This document shows positions 35,975-45,873 of a stretch of DNA of 64,000 nucleotides, piece by piece (within the stretch, counting starts at the first letter, position 1; every line of letters begins with the position of its first letter). Position numbers and translations under genes: made by a program. The notes below the pieces were generated by a model that saw only the letters and a program-made list of their open reading frames with translations, was not told the DNA's origin and did not search any database. The stretch lies in the NCBI GenBank assembly GCA_964445695.1, contig CAYULF010000002.1, positions 310,001-374,000 of the forward strand, written 5' to 3'. Source of the DNA: JAUIKM01 sp964445695 (lineage in GTDB: Bacteria; Bacteroidota; Ignavibacteria; Kapaibacteriales; UBA7675).

Positions 35975-38900
35975 TCACCGAACCACAAGCACCTGAGTCA
36001 CCGAGTCCTCAGTCCCGCCGTCGGCGCGAATAAACAACTCAACAACATACGCGCCGGCCTCAAGCTGCAAACCCGTCGCCTCGCGCAGCACAAGCTCCAG
36101 CGTCTGTGTCCCGGCCGCAAGTGTCCCGAAGTCCTGCGCTGTGCGCCGCACGCCGCGCATATCCGTGATCTCAACACGCGCCGCCGCAGCAGCCTCAAGT
36201 TTAAAGTTTAACATCACGCGCTCACGCCCCGGGTTGGGCGTCAGTTGCAGGTTGTACGCGTCGCCGCGATCAGCCGCAGCGCCGGAAGCGCCCAGCTTCG
36301 TTGCGGCCACGTTCACAGTCACCGTCGCCGTCGAACTGCCGCCGTGGCCGTCCTCCACCGTATAGGTGAACTGATCAGGCCCCGTCGCAGCTCCGGCCGT
36401 GTAGTCGATCGTCGTGCCGCCGCCCGAAACTGCCGTCGTGCCGAGCGAACCGTCCGTGGCCGAGACAACTGACAGCGCGTGGCCGTCGACGTCATCGTCG
36501 TTGGTTAACACCGTGATCGTCGTTACGGCTGAAGCGTCTACATTGCCTTTAACATCCGATTCCGCCTGCGGCCAGCGGTTGCGAAACAGAACAGCCAATG
36601 CGTCTTCGCCGGCGCCCGCCACATAAGCGTGATCGCCTGCCGGAGAGAGCGCAGTCGCCAGTGCGCCGCGCAGGCCGTCGAAGCCGGCCACGCCGTCCAC
36701 CGCGTTCTCGATAAATGTTAAATCACCGTCCTCCAGCGATCGCTCAAATACCGCCACGGAATTGTCGACCGGCGAAGAAGTCCAGACGTGACAGGCGTCA
36801 CTGCTTGTCTGGACCGACCGCACCGCGGCAAGTCCTTCAACACCGTCCACACCGTCTTCCATGACGTCGTCAAATGTTAACGTACCGTCGCCGGCGCTGC
36901 GGTCGAATACGGCCAGTTTATTCTCGCCGCTGCCGGTCGCATACACATTTTTGCCGTCGGGGCTGACGGAGACGTCGGAGGCTTTGTCCAGTCCGTCGTT
37001 GCCGTCGACACCGTCGCGGTAGGCCGTCACAAAAGTCAGGCTGCCGTCGCCGGCGCTGCGATCAAACTGCACCAGCGCATCGTCGCGGGTTGAAGCGACG
37101 TAGACCTGCGCGCCGTCCTCGCTTACATCCAGACCGATCGGCTGTCGCATACGCGTAACGCCGCCCAATCCGTGTTTGTACACGCCTTCATAAGCAACAC
37201 TGCCCGCAGCCACGGTGAAGTGCGCCAGCGAATGATCGCTGTAGCCGGTCACGTAAATGCTGCTGCCGTCAGGGCTGACGCTCAGCGCTCGCGGCCGTTT
37301 AAGTCCGGCGATTAACAATGCGCCGTCCATGGTGCCGCGCTTTTTGTGTTCAACAAACGTCAGCGTACCGGTTGACGAATTGCGGTCGAAAATGGCAAGG
37401 GAGTTGTCGCCGTAACCAACCGCATACACCTGCGCGCCGTCGGGGCTGACCGCAATGTCGCTGACGTATTTAAGTCCGCTGACGCCACCGCTCTGGTTGC
37501 GCACGCGCCCTTCGTAACTCAGTTCGCCGCTGTTTTCATCGCGCGTGAAAATGGCAATCGAATGATCGGCCCGACCGGCGGCGTAGACGTGTTTACCGTC
37601 GGGTGAAACGACGGCCGACTCAACGCCCGCCAGACCGCGCACGTCGCCCGAGCGGTTCTTCTGCCGCTCCACATACTCCAGGTTAATCGGCAGACACTCG
37701 GAGTTGATCACGCTTACAATGATTGCCGCGGTGGCGCGACAGCCGCTGTCGTTTTCAATCGTGTAGTTAAACTGATCGACGCCCGTAAATTCTCCGTCCG
37801 GCACGTAGGTTACCACGCCGTTGGCATGTGTGGCCGATCCGTTGGCGGGAATATCCAGACCAACTATGTTTAATCCCGCGCCCGAATCGTTTGTTAAAAC
37901 GTTCGTGCTGACGCTTCCCTGCGTGCTCGACATCAGGTCGGCGACGGCGGCGATAAGCGCTACGCTCCCTGCGCTGAAGGAAGCCGAGGTGGCACATGCG
38001 ACATCGTAGCTGCGCTCGACGTTTAACGCGCCGGAATTGCCCGCGGCCCACTTCACTTCAACAGTATGGCTGCCCTGACCACTCTGGATTGTCCCGCCGG
38101 TGACGCTCCACACAATCGTCGCACCGGTGGTGACAGGTTCGGCTGAGTACACGACAGTTTCATTGCTGCACTCACCCGCGGCGCCGCTGATGCTGACGCC
38201 CGGATAGACCGTAATGTCGGCGCTGGTAGATCCTTGCGGCGTATATAATGTCAGTGTCCGATTGCCCGCAATGCCGACTAAACCGGCCGAGATTGTCACC
38301 AGTACTTTCTGCGGCGTCAACTGTGACGTTGCGATAGTCGACGTGATCGTCTTGCCCGACCTGCCGAGAGCGGAAATCGTCGCACCGGTAACGGTCAGGT
38401 CTATGCCGCAGAGCGTAACCTGCTGATCGGCGGGGCTGGCCACAAGGCAGGTCGGAGTTACGTCCACAAGCTGCGGCGCCTGTTGATTCAGCCAGATTTC
38501 GTCCGCCTGATTGAGTGCATTGGCGATGACGGCATCCAGGTCGCCGTCGTTGTCAAGATCGCCGATGGCCACACCGAAGCTGCTGCCGCCGCCCAGCGAG
38601 CTGGATGTGAATATTGCGTTGCCGTTGTTTAACCAGATGCGTTGACCGGCGCTGAAGGTATGCCCCACAATCACGTCCAGATCGCCGTCGTTGTCAAGGT
38701 CGCCAAGATCAACCGCCTCGCCTTGATTGTGGCCAAAATCCGTGCTGAAGAAAACGCCCGAGCCATTGTTTCTCCAGATCGCCTGAGTGAGGCCGTAATG
38801 CGCCACCACAGCATCGAGATCGCCGTCGCCGTCAAGATCGCCGATGGCGACGTCCTGACTTCTGTTCCGACCGAAGGCCGTACTGATAAACGTACCGTCG

Positions 38901-41900
38901 CCCCTGTTAAACCAGATGCTCGCACCCTGATCGTAGTTGGTGATAATCGCGTCCAGGTCGCCGTCGCCGTCAAGATCACCCAGGTCGGCTTTGCTGCTGT
39001 TGCCGGTGCCGAAAGACGAACTTGCAAACGTGCCGTCGCCGTTGTTTAACCAGATCTGGTTCGGCGCGCCGCTGCCGCCCGCCCCGATCGTCACAATCAC
39101 ATCCAGATCGCCGTCGCCGTCAAGATCGCCGATGGCCGCGTCCTTGCCGTTGCTGGTACCGAAGGACGTAATGCTGAATGTGCCGTCGCCGTTGTTTAAC
39201 CAGATGTCGTGACTGTTAAATCCAACCTGAATGACGTCCAGATCGCCATCGCCGTCGAGGTCGCCCAGGCCGTTGCCGCTCTTGACGCCGACGCCGACGG
39301 TTGTACTTGAAAAAGTGCCGTCGCCATTGCCCAGCCAGACCTGACTGCCGTACGATTCGGTAAAGACCGCGTCCAGATTGCCGTCGCCGTCAAGATCGCC
39401 GACTTCGACGTCGAAGCTGGTCCTGCCGCCGAAGCTGGACGTGTTAAACACGGCCGAACCGGCGTCCACCGCCGCGCGGAAGGTCCAGACGGATGCGTTG
39501 CTGATCGGAACGCCGACAGAGCTCTGTGCATCCGTCACCGTCACGTAAATGCGCTCACCGGCCTTGAAATCTGCCGCCGGGTCGATGACGACTTTACTGC
39601 CACCGTTAAGCGTCGAAAACGCCGCACTGGTTGTCAACCGGCCGGTTTGTGCACCGTTGACAAAAAAGGAGGAATTTGTTATGGAAGCCGGGTCAAGGGC
39701 CTCACTGAAGGTTATCTCAACATTGTCGCTGCGAATGGCCGCTGTCGTTGCGGGTGCGGGCGAACGATCGGTGATCTGAGGTACGGAAACGTTAATCCAG
39801 ATTTCGTCCGCCTGATTTAATGCATTTGCTATAATCGCATCCAGGTCGCCGTCGTTGTCCACGTCGCCGATTGCCACGCCGAAACTGCTGCCGCCGCCCA
39901 TACCAAAACTCGTAAACGTACCGTCGCCGTTGTTGATCCAGGCTCTTTGCGACGTGCCGAAGGTGTGCGCCACAATCGCGTCAAGATCGCCGTCGCCGTC
40001 AAGGTCGCCCAGATCAACGGCTTCGCCCTGATTGGAGCCGAAGGTCGAACTGTTAAATGTGCCGTCGCCCTGTCCGATCCAGATGCTTTGCGGACGGCCG
40101 TAGTGTGCAACCACGGCGTCAAGATTGCCGTCGCCGTCAAGGTCGCCGATCGCGACATCCTGGCTGCGATCCGTGCCGAAGGCCGTGCTCGTGAACGTGC
40201 CGTCGCCGTTGTTTAACCAGATGCTCGCGCCCTGATCGTAGTTGGTGATAATCGCGTCCAGATCGCCGTCGTTGTCAAGATCGCCCAGGTCGGCTTTGCT
40301 GCTGTTGCCCGTGCCGAAGGTAAAAGCATTAAATCCGCCGCTGCCGTTGTTAAACCATATCTGGTTCGGCGCACCGCTGCCGCCCGCGCCGACCGTCAAA
40401 ATTGCATCCAGATCGCCGTCGCCGTCCAGGTCGCCGATGGCGACATCCTTGCCGTTGTCAAAAGCCATGGACGAGCTGGTGAATGTGCCGTCGCCGTTGT
40501 TTAACCAGATATCGTGCTGGTTAAAACCGGCCTGAATCACATCCAGATCGCCGTCGCCGTCAAGATCGCCAATGCCGTTGCCGCCCTTGACGCCTGCGCC
40601 GAAGGTCGTACTTGAAAACGTGCCGTCGCCGTTGCCGAACCAGATCTGGCTGCCGTAACTTTCCGTGAAAACTGCGTCGAGGTTGCCGTCGCCGTCAAGG
40701 TCGCCGACTTCAACGTCGAAACTGGTGCGCCCGCCGAAGGTGGACGTTAAAAATGTGAAGTTGACATCGCCTTCCGCCGCAGCAGTGAAGCTGTAGACCA
40801 ATGCGCTGGTGATCGGATCGCCGCCGGCATTGCTCGCGCCGGTGACCGTCACGTAGATGCGCTCGCCCGCCTTGAAGTTGTTCGTCGGATCAAAATTGCG
40901 AATCGGGTTGCCGCTGAATGCGCCGCTCTCGGACAGGAAGCCGGTCTGTGCGCCGAAAATGCGAATGTTCGAGGCCGTAACTGTCGCCACGCTCATCGTC
41001 GTACTGAAGGTGATGTCGATGTCCGCGTCCACCGGCACGGCGATTGCGTTTGTCGCCGGGCTGAACGAGGTGATCCGCGGGGGCGGCACAGCGCCGCCGG
41101 TGTTGATCCAGATGTTCTGCGCGCCGCTTATGTCGGCGATGATTGCATCCAGATCGCCGTCGTTGTCAAGATCGCCCAGATCGATGCCATGACTGTTGCC
41201 GGCGCCCAGGGTGCTGCTGGCAAATGTCCCGTCGCCGTTGTTGAACCAGATGTCCTCGGCCTCCGCGCCTGTATTGGCCAGTATGGCGTCCAGATCGCCG
41301 TCGCCGTCGATATCCCCCAGCGCCACGCCGGTGGACTGCCCGCCGCCGTAGGTGCTGGTTGTAAACGAACCGTCGCCGTTGCCCATCCAGATCTGTCCGG
41401 CCGTATACGCAGCAATCACGACGTCGAGGTTGCCGTCGCCGTCAAGATCGCCGATGGCCGCGCCGCGCGCGTTGCTGCTCACACCGAAGGTTGCGATGCT
41501 GAAGTAGCCGTTGCCGTTGTTGGTCCAGATGTTGGCCGTCTGGTTCTGGTTGACGATCACGACGTCCAGGTCGCCGTCGTTGTCAAGGTCGCCGATGACG
41601 GACTGGCGGCTGCCGCCGGTGCCGAAGGTGCGGCTGCTGAACACAAAGTCGCCGCAGTTGAGCCACACTTCGTTGGCGCTGCCGGTGTTGCTCGTCAGCA
41701 CAGCGTCAAGATCGCCGTCGCCGTCCAGGTCGGCCAGGTTGACGTCCATCGTCGAGCCGCTGCCGAAGCTCGTGCTGCTGAAGGTCCCGTCGCCGTTGTT
41801 GGACCAGAGTTCCTGCGGCTGATTGTAGTTGCCGATAATTGCGTCCAGATCGCCGTCGCCGTCAAGGTCGCCCAGCGCCACGTCCTGAGAATTGCCGCTG

Positions 41901-42646
41901 CCGAAGCTCGTGCTGCTGAAGGTGCCGTCGCCATTGCCCATCCAGATTTCCTGCGGCTGCCCGTAGTTGGCTACGACGGCGTCAAGATTGCCGTCGCCGT
42001 CAAGATCGCCGATGGCGACGCGCGTGGAAACGCCGCTGCCGAATGACGATGTATTGAACGCGCCCGAGCCCTCGGTCGCATCAACCGTAAACTGGAAGAC
42101 CAGCGGTTCGGCCAGTGCGTTCCCGCCGGAGGCCGTTGCGCCGGTGACCGTCACGGACACCAGCTCGCCCGCTTTGAAATCGCTGTCGGGATTAAAACTG
42201 CGCAGCGGATTGCCGCTAAGCACGCCGCTGGTGGAAAGAAAACCCGTCTGCGAGCCGTAAATGCGGATGTTGCCCGCCGTCAGCGTCGCAACGTTCATTG
42301 TCGTGCTGAAGGTGATGTCAATGTTCGCTCCGGGCGCAACCTGCGTGGCGTTGGTCGCCGGAGAAAACACGCTGATTGTCGGTGTTTGCGCGGCCAGCTG
42401 CGGAGCCATACCGCCGCCGGCGATTGCCATGCCCGCCGCCGTCAGCGCCGCCGCAAGTCGCGGGCTCTTCAGCGGATTGAGCAGCGCCGCCAATTTATCG
42501 ATGCGCGCCTGTAGAAAGGTCTGGCGGGCGCTCAAGCGCGGCGTGCCTTGATCCTCCGCCGCACGCCGGGTGCGACCCAGGCGGCGACAGTATTTTTTGT
42601 AACGGCGAATCAGTTCGAACCGATCGGCACGAGGGCGAAATTTCAT
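35975..42646 (-). CDS. giant T9SS surface protein with three FG-GAP propellers and a YVTN propeller
   Basis: ATG 42646 follows CGGAG; a longer frame to 42799 lacks one. 2223 residues. An unusually long basic N-terminus (~65 residues) precedes the hydrophobic signal core (AAALTAAGMAIAGGGMAPQL). Then three modules follow, each with an SbsA-like Ig domain (SPATNATQVAPGANIDITFS) and seven FG-GAP/VCBS motifs of type GDLDGDGDLD, i.e. one seven-bladed integrin-like calcium-binding propeller each. Next come Ig/PKD-like and cadherin-like domains, seven lactonase-type blades (VSPDGKHVYAAG...), another cadherin-like domain, and a T9SS end (LQLTPNPGRERVMLNF). Probable adhesin or matrix protein. Confidence 0.88.
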   Translation of the reverse strand: MKFRPRADRFELIRRYKKYCRRLGRTRRAAEDQGTPRLSARQTFLQARIDKLAALLNPLKSPRLAAALTAAGMAIAGGGMAPQLAAQTPTISVFSPATNATQVAPGANIDITFSTTMNVATLTAGNIRIYGSQTGFLSTSGVLSGNPLRSFNPDSDFKAGELVSVTVTGATASGGNALAEPLVFQFTVDATEGSGAFNTSSFGSGVSTRVAIGDLDGDGNLDAVVANYGQPQEIWMGNGDGTFSSTSFGSGNSQDVALGDLDGDGDLDAIIGNYNQPQELWSNNGDGTFSSTSFGSGSTMDVNLADLDGDGDLDAVLTSNTGSANEVWLNCGDFVFSSRTFGTGGSRQSVIGDLDNDGDLDVVIVNQNQTANIWTNNGNGYFSIATFGVSSNARGAAIGDLDGDGNLDVVIAAYTAGQIWMGNGDGSFTTSTYGGGQSTGVALGDIDGDGDLDAILANTGAEAEDIWFNNGDGTFASSTLGAGNSHGIDLGDLDNDGDLDAIIADISGAQNIWINTGGAVPPPRITSFSPATNAIAVPVDADIDITFSTTMSVATVTASNIRIFGAQTGFLSESGAFSGNPIRNFDPTNNFKAGERIYVTVTGASNAGGDPITSALVYSFTAAAEGDVNFTFLTSTFGGRTSFDVEVGDLDGDGNLDAVFTESYGSQIWFGNGDGTFSSTTFGAGVKGGNGIGDLDGDGDLDVIQAGFNQHDIWLNNGDGTFTSSSMAFDNGKDVAIGDLDGDGDLDAILTVGAGGSGAPNQIWFNNGSGGFNAFTFGTGNSSKADLGDLDNDGDLDAIITNYDQGASIWLNNGDGTFTSTAFGTDRSQDVAIGDLDGDGNLDAVVAHYGRPQSIWIGQGDGTFNSSTFGSNQGEAVDLGDLDGDGDLDAIVAHTFGTSQRAWINNGDGTFTSFGMGGGSSFGVAIGDVDNDGDLDAIIANALNQADEIWINVSVPQITDRSPAPATTAAIRSDNVEITFSEALDPASITNSSFFVNGAQTGRLTTSAAFSTLNGGSKVVIDPAADFKAGERIYVTVTDAQSSVGVPISNASVWTFRAAVDAGSAVFNTSSFGGRTSFDVEVGDLDGDGNLDAVFTESYGSQVWLGNGDGTFSSTTVGVGVKSGNGLGDLDGDGDLDVIQVGFNSHDIWLNNGDGTFSITSFGTSNGKDAAIGDLDGDGDLDVIVTIGAGGSGAPNQIWLNNGDGTFASSSFGTGNSSKADLGDLDGDGDLDAIITNYDQGASIWFNRGDGTFISTAFGRNRSQDVAIGDLDGDGDLDAVVAHYGLTQAIWRNNGSGVFFSTDFGHNQGEAVDLGDLDNDGDLDVIVGHTFSAGQRIWLNNGNAIFTSSSLGGGSSFGVAIGDLDNDGDLDAVIANALNQADEIWLNQQAPQLVDVTPTCLVASPADQQVTLCGIDLTVTGATISALGRSGKTITSTIATSQLTPQKVLVTISAGLVGIAGNRTLTLYTPQGSTSADITVYPGVSISGAAGECSNETVVYSAEPVTTGATIVWSVTGGTIQSGQGSHTVEVKWAAGNSGALNVERSYDVACATSASFSAGSVALIAAVADLMSSTQGSVSTNVLTNDSGAGLNIVGLDIPANGSATHANGVVTYVPDGEFTGVDQFNYTIENDSGCRATAAIIVSVINSECLPINLEYVERQKNRSGDVRGLAGVESAVVSPDGKHVYAAGRADHSIAIFTRDENSGELSYEGRVRNQSGGVSGLKYVSDIAVSPDGAQVYAVGYGDNSLAIFDRNSSTGTLTFVEHKKRGTMDGALLIAGLKRPRALSVSPDGSSIYVTGYSDHSLAHFTVAAGSVAYEGVYKHGLGGVTRMRQPIGLDVSEDGAQVYVASTRDDALVQFDRSAGDGSLTFVTAYRDGVDGNDGLDKASDVSVSPDGKNVYATGSGENKLAVFDRSAGDGTLTFDDVMEDGVDGVEGLAAVRSVQTSSDACHVWTSSPVDNSVAVFERSLEDGDLTFIENAVDGVAGFDGLRGALATALSPAGDHAYVAGAGEDALAVLFRNRWPQAESDVKGNVDASAVTTITVLTNDDDVDGHALSVVSATDGSLGTTAVSGGGTTIDYTAGAATGPDQFTYTVEDGHGGSSTATVTVNVAATKLGASGAAADRGDAYNLQLTPNPGRERVMLNFKLEAAAAARVEITDMRGVRRTAQDFGTLAAGTQTLELVLREATGLQLEAGAYVVELFIRADGGTEDSVTQVLVVR
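38480..41090 (-). repeat. in-frame tandem duplication of a ~1305-bp propeller module
   Basis: The second and third Ig-plus-propeller modules are nearly the same sequence, offset by about 1305 bases (435 codons). For instance the ATGCTCGC landmark occurs at 38916 and again at 40221, with long matching flanks. The first module (41090-42350) is more diverged. Boundaries approximate. Confidence 0.75.
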
Positions 42647-43011
42647 TGGAAGCTCCGGAAGAAGGCTTTCATACGGAATGGATAATACGACTTGCGGGAG
42701 AGTGAAGTCTGTATGACTGGCGCGTTCAAACGCGTTGACAAACAGAAAATAGCTAAAAGCGCGAAAAAAACGCCCGCATTTACCTGAAACACCCGACAAC
42801 AGTCAGCCGGCCGGACCGCCAACTCCCAAAACCGTAACAAGCGCAAGGCCTCCCGCCCGCCTTCTCAGAGATTCTTCCGGAATGCACCGTAGCATCCCGA
42901 CAGGACCGTTTGCCTGCATTTTGTAATTTGCCGCCAGTCCATTCCCCCTGTGCCCGGCATTTGCCGTGGGATTTTTGTGCATACGGCCCAAATTCACGCC
43001 GGTAATTCCAA
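42647..43011. other. divergent promoter region of the giant gene and the LpxD-like gene
   Basis: No gene is visible. TTGACAAACAGAAAATAGC at 42735-42753 resembles the right arm of the dispersed element but lacks the rest. CGCGTT-CAAA-CGCG just before it is a small inverted repeat. Both neighbours are transcribed outward from here. Confidence 0.45.
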
Positions 43012-43968
43012 ATGATCTTCCCTCACAAGCTTGGCGCCGCCGACATTCTTACAGTCCTGCGCAATTGTGGTTTCACGGCCGAATTGCACTGCGGCGACGC
43101 GGATGCCGCCGCCGGTGGTTTAAACCTCCTGCCGCTGGCACAGCCGAACGACCTCGTATTCGTCGATACGCCCCAATACTTTCGCGCGGCGCTCCAATCG
43201 CCGGCCGGCATTGTCCTGTGCCGCGATCTGCCCGCGGATACCAACGTCGCCGGCAAAACACTGATCGTCATGGACGACCCGTTCGCCGCATTTGGCCGAC
43301 TGATTGAACACTTTGCGGCACGGCCGGGAACTGACGCAATTATCGGACCGGGCACGCTGATCGAACCCGGCGTTCACATCGGCAAGGATGTACATATAGG
43401 CCGCAACTGCGTCATCCGCGCCAATGTCGTCATCCATCCCGGTACAAACATTGGCAACAATGTTATTATCCAGACCGGCAGTGTTGTCGGCAGCGACGGA
43501 TTTTACTATCAGCGGCGCGCCTCCGGACCGCTGCGCATGCCGTCGGGCGGCGACTGTTTAATCGCGGACGACGTGGAAATCGGCGCGAGCTGCACAATTG
43601 ACCGCGGCATCACCGCAGCCACGTCTATCGGCGCGGGTACAAAAATCGACAACCTGGTGCATGTCGGACACGACACCGTTATCGGCGCGCATTGTTTAAT
43701 TGCGGGCTGCGCCGGCATTGCGGGCACGGCGGTGATCGAAGACGAGGTGACGCTCTGGGGACAGGTCGGCGTCGGCAGTCTGGTGCGGATCGGACGCGGC
43801 GCGGAGATCCTGGCCAAAAGCGCGGTACTGCAGGACGTGCCGCCGGGCGGACGCTGGTTCGGCACACCTGCGCGCGACGCACGCCGCCACATGCGCGAAC
43901 TGGTTGCGCTTAAACACCTGACCGAAACGGGCAAACCGACAAATTCCGCTCAACACGACATTGTTTAA
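43012..43968 (+). CDS. LpxD-like left-handed beta-helix acyltransferase
   Basis: 318 residues. An N-terminal LpxD-type domain (~1-100; LPLAQPNDLVFVDTPQYF) is followed by hexapeptide repeats forming a left-handed beta-helix (IGPGTLIEPGVHIGKDVHIG) and the LpxD hallmark KIDNLVHVGHDTVIGAHCLI with IAGCAGIAG. The His in VGHD occupies the position of the LpxD catalytic His. LpxD adds the second 3-hydroxyacyl chain in lipid A synthesis. No other lpx gene is nearby and an exporter gene follows at 27 bases, so this may be a second copy used for another acylated sugar. Confidence 0.8.
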   Translation: MIFPHKLGAADILTVLRNCGFTAELHCGDADAAAGGLNLLPLAQPNDLVFVDTPQYFRAALQSPAGIVLCRDLPADTNVAGKTLIVMDDPFAAFGRLIEHFAARPGTDAIIGPGTLIEPGVHIGKDVHIGRNCVIRANVVIHPGTNIGNNVIIQTGSVVGSDGFYYQRRASGPLRMPSGGDCLIADDVEIGASCTIDRGITAATSIGAGTKIDNLVHVGHDTVIGAHCLIAGCAGIAGTAVIEDEVTLWGQVGVGSLVRIGRGAEILAKSAVLQDVPPGGRWFGTPARDARRHMRELVALKHLTETGKPTNSAQHDIV

Positions 43969-43995
43969 TCAGCCAATGGCCGGAACAGAAGTGCA

Positions 43996-45654
43996 ATGCA
44001 GGTCCTGAAGTTAATCAGACGCGAATCCAATACGTCGTTCCGCGGCCTGGTCGGTCTGGCGGCTGTGAGCGGCATTTCCAACGCCGGCCTGCTCGCTCTG
44101 ATCAACAGCATCATCGGCCGGGATGACAACTCGGCGACGGGTTTCAGCAATCTGTTGCTCTTTGCGGTTGTTGTCGCCGTGTTTTACTTCAGCAAAAAAT
44201 ACATCCTGCACCGCTCGACGATCATTGTTGAAAAAGTGGTTTCCAAACTGCGGATGCGCATCGCCGATAAAATCCGCAAGTCCGAACTGGCGGTGATCGA
44301 AAACATCGGCCGCTCCGACATTTACGCGCGCGTGACGCAGGACGCCAACTACATTTCACAAACGGCGGCTTATCTGATCAACGCCTGCCAAGCCGCGGTG
44401 ATGATCGGCGCCAGCGTGTTGTATCTGGCCTGGCTTTCCGTACCAGCCTTCCTGATTACGGCGGTGGCCGTGGCCGGCGGTTTTGTGTTTTACACCAACC
44501 GCCAGAAGTTGATCCGCAGCGACATCCGCACGATGTTCACGAAGGAAACCGAGTTTTTTGAGTCGCTTAACGAGATTCTCGCGGGCATCAAGGAACTCAA
44601 GCTGCACCACCGCAAAAACGAACGCCTCTACGAGAGTTTTGTGCGCCTGGCGCGCGAGACCGAGGAAGTTAAAATTCGCACCGGTTTCCACTACGTGCAC
44701 AACTTCAGTTTTTCGCAGATGTTTTTCTACGTGCTGATCGGCGTCATGATTTTTGTGCTGCCCAAGTTCGGCGGCGGCGACATGGCCACAACGACAAAAC
44801 TCGTAACGGCGCTGTTGTTTATCGTCGGGCCGATCGAATCGCTGGTCGGCAGCGTCCAGTTGTTTACAAAAGCCAATGTGGCGGCGCAGAATATCGACAG
44901 GCTGGAGCTTCAGCTGGAACAGGCCGCCGACCCGCGACAGGCGTCCAGACAGGCCGCCGCGCCTTATCCCGACGACCCGCATTCCATTGAAGCGCTGGTG
45001 TTTAATCGCTCGATTGAACTGCGCAATCTTGCATTTGAATACGGCAACGACAACGGCGGCACGTCGTTCAGGGTCGGCCCGCTCGACCTGAGCATCAACA
45101 AAGGCGAACGCCTGTTTATTGTCGGAGGCAACGGCAGCGGCAAATCGACATTGTTAAAACTTATCGCCGGCCTCTACTTTCCGGAGGGCGGGCACATTGC
45201 CGTCGACGGGCGCATTCTGATGCTCGACGACTACCCGGCCTATCGCGAACTTTTTTCGGCGGTCTTCACGGACTTTCATTTGTTTAAGTTTCTCTACGGC
45301 GTTGAACAGAGCGACCCGCAGGTGTTCAACCGTCTGCTGGAGATGCTGCAGCTCGACGCAAAAACGAGTTTTGCCGACGGCAAGTTCAGCGACCTGAATC
45401 TTTCGACGGGCCAGCGCAAGCGCCTGGCGCTGATCGCCGCGATCGTGGAGGACAAGGACATTCTGGTTTTCGACGAAGCCGCGGCTGATCAGGATCCGGA
45501 GTTCAAACGTCACTTTTACGAAACGCTGCTGCCGGAGCTGAGTGCGCGCGGCAAGACAATTATTGCGGTCACGCACGACGACGCGTATTTTGACAAGGCG
45601 GACCGCGTAGTAAAAATGGAGTTCGGCGCAATCAACACTGTGGCCGACGTTTAA
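43996..45654 (+). CDS. PvdE/SyrD-type cyclic-peptide ABC exporter
   Basis: 552 residues with fused membrane and ATPase domains. About six helices (~1-300) include LLLFAVVVAVFYFSKKYI and VMIGASVLYLAWLSVPAFLI; KELKLHHRKNERLYESF is a strong mark of the SyrD/PvdE family. ATPase: Walker A GGNGSGKST, signature LSTGQRKR (the usual LSGGQ is replaced, as in this family), Walker B ILVFDEAAADQDP, switch His in VTHDD. Members export siderophore precursors, microcins or cyclic lipopeptides; no NRPS or peptide gene is visible here. Probably one operon with the LpxD-like gene. Confidence 0.85.
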   Translation: MQVLKLIRRESNTSFRGLVGLAAVSGISNAGLLALINSIIGRDDNSATGFSNLLLFAVVVAVFYFSKKYILHRSTIIVEKVVSKLRMRIADKIRKSELAVIENIGRSDIYARVTQDANYISQTAAYLINACQAAVMIGASVLYLAWLSVPAFLITAVAVAGGFVFYTNRQKLIRSDIRTMFTKETEFFESLNEILAGIKELKLHHRKNERLYESFVRLARETEEVKIRTGFHYVHNFSFSQMFFYVLIGVMIFVLPKFGGGDMATTTKLVTALLFIVGPIESLVGSVQLFTKANVAAQNIDRLELQLEQAADPRQASRQAAAPYPDDPHSIEALVFNRSIELRNLAFEYGNDNGGTSFRVGPLDLSINKGERLFIVGGNGSGKSTLLKLIAGLYFPEGGHIAVDGRILMLDDYPAYRELFSAVFTDFHLFKFLYGVEQSDPQVFNRLLEMLQLDAKTSFADGKFSDLNLSTGQRKRLALIAAIVEDKDILVFDEAAADQDPEFKRHFYETLLPELSARGKTIIAVTHDDAYFDKADRVVKMEFGAINTVADV

Positions 45655-45762
45655 CAATTAACGTTCGGCGCGGGCGTCTCACTTTGCCCACTCGCGGGCT
45701 CGGGGCTGCACTGGCCGCACAAGGCCGCTTTTGTTAACCACGCAGCCGCAAGATTTCAGACT

Positions 45763-45791
45763 TCGGGTTTGTGAACAGACTGCAAACCCGA
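45763..45791. other. hairpin between the ABC exporter and the deaminase gene
   Basis: TCGGGTTTG (45763-45771) pairs with CAAACCCGA (45783-45791) around 11 bases. No T-tract follows, so it is not a standard terminator. Confidence 0.45.
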
Positions 45792-45873
45792 GGACTTGAA
45801 GCTGGTTCTTCAGCTTGACGTTTCCAACGCGCCGACGAACAAAAAAGGCTGTTTAATCACAGGAGAAGACAAG

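Noticed and set aside
41189..42046. Long plus-strand open frame (285 residues) inside the first giant gene
   Set aside because: Antisense shadow of the FG-GAP repeats: low-complexity Val/Ala product that follows the repeat period, with no ribosome site.
38470..42050. Regularly repeated short strings such as CCGTCGCCGTCAAGATCGCC that could look like a CRISPR array
   Set aside because: They encode the FG-GAP motif GDLDGDGDLD in one continuous minus-strand frame, and the 'spacers' are themselves similar coding sequence.
45763..45791. Hairpin as terminator of the ABC exporter gene
   Set aside because: There is no T-tract on either strand and it lies over 100 bases from the stop.
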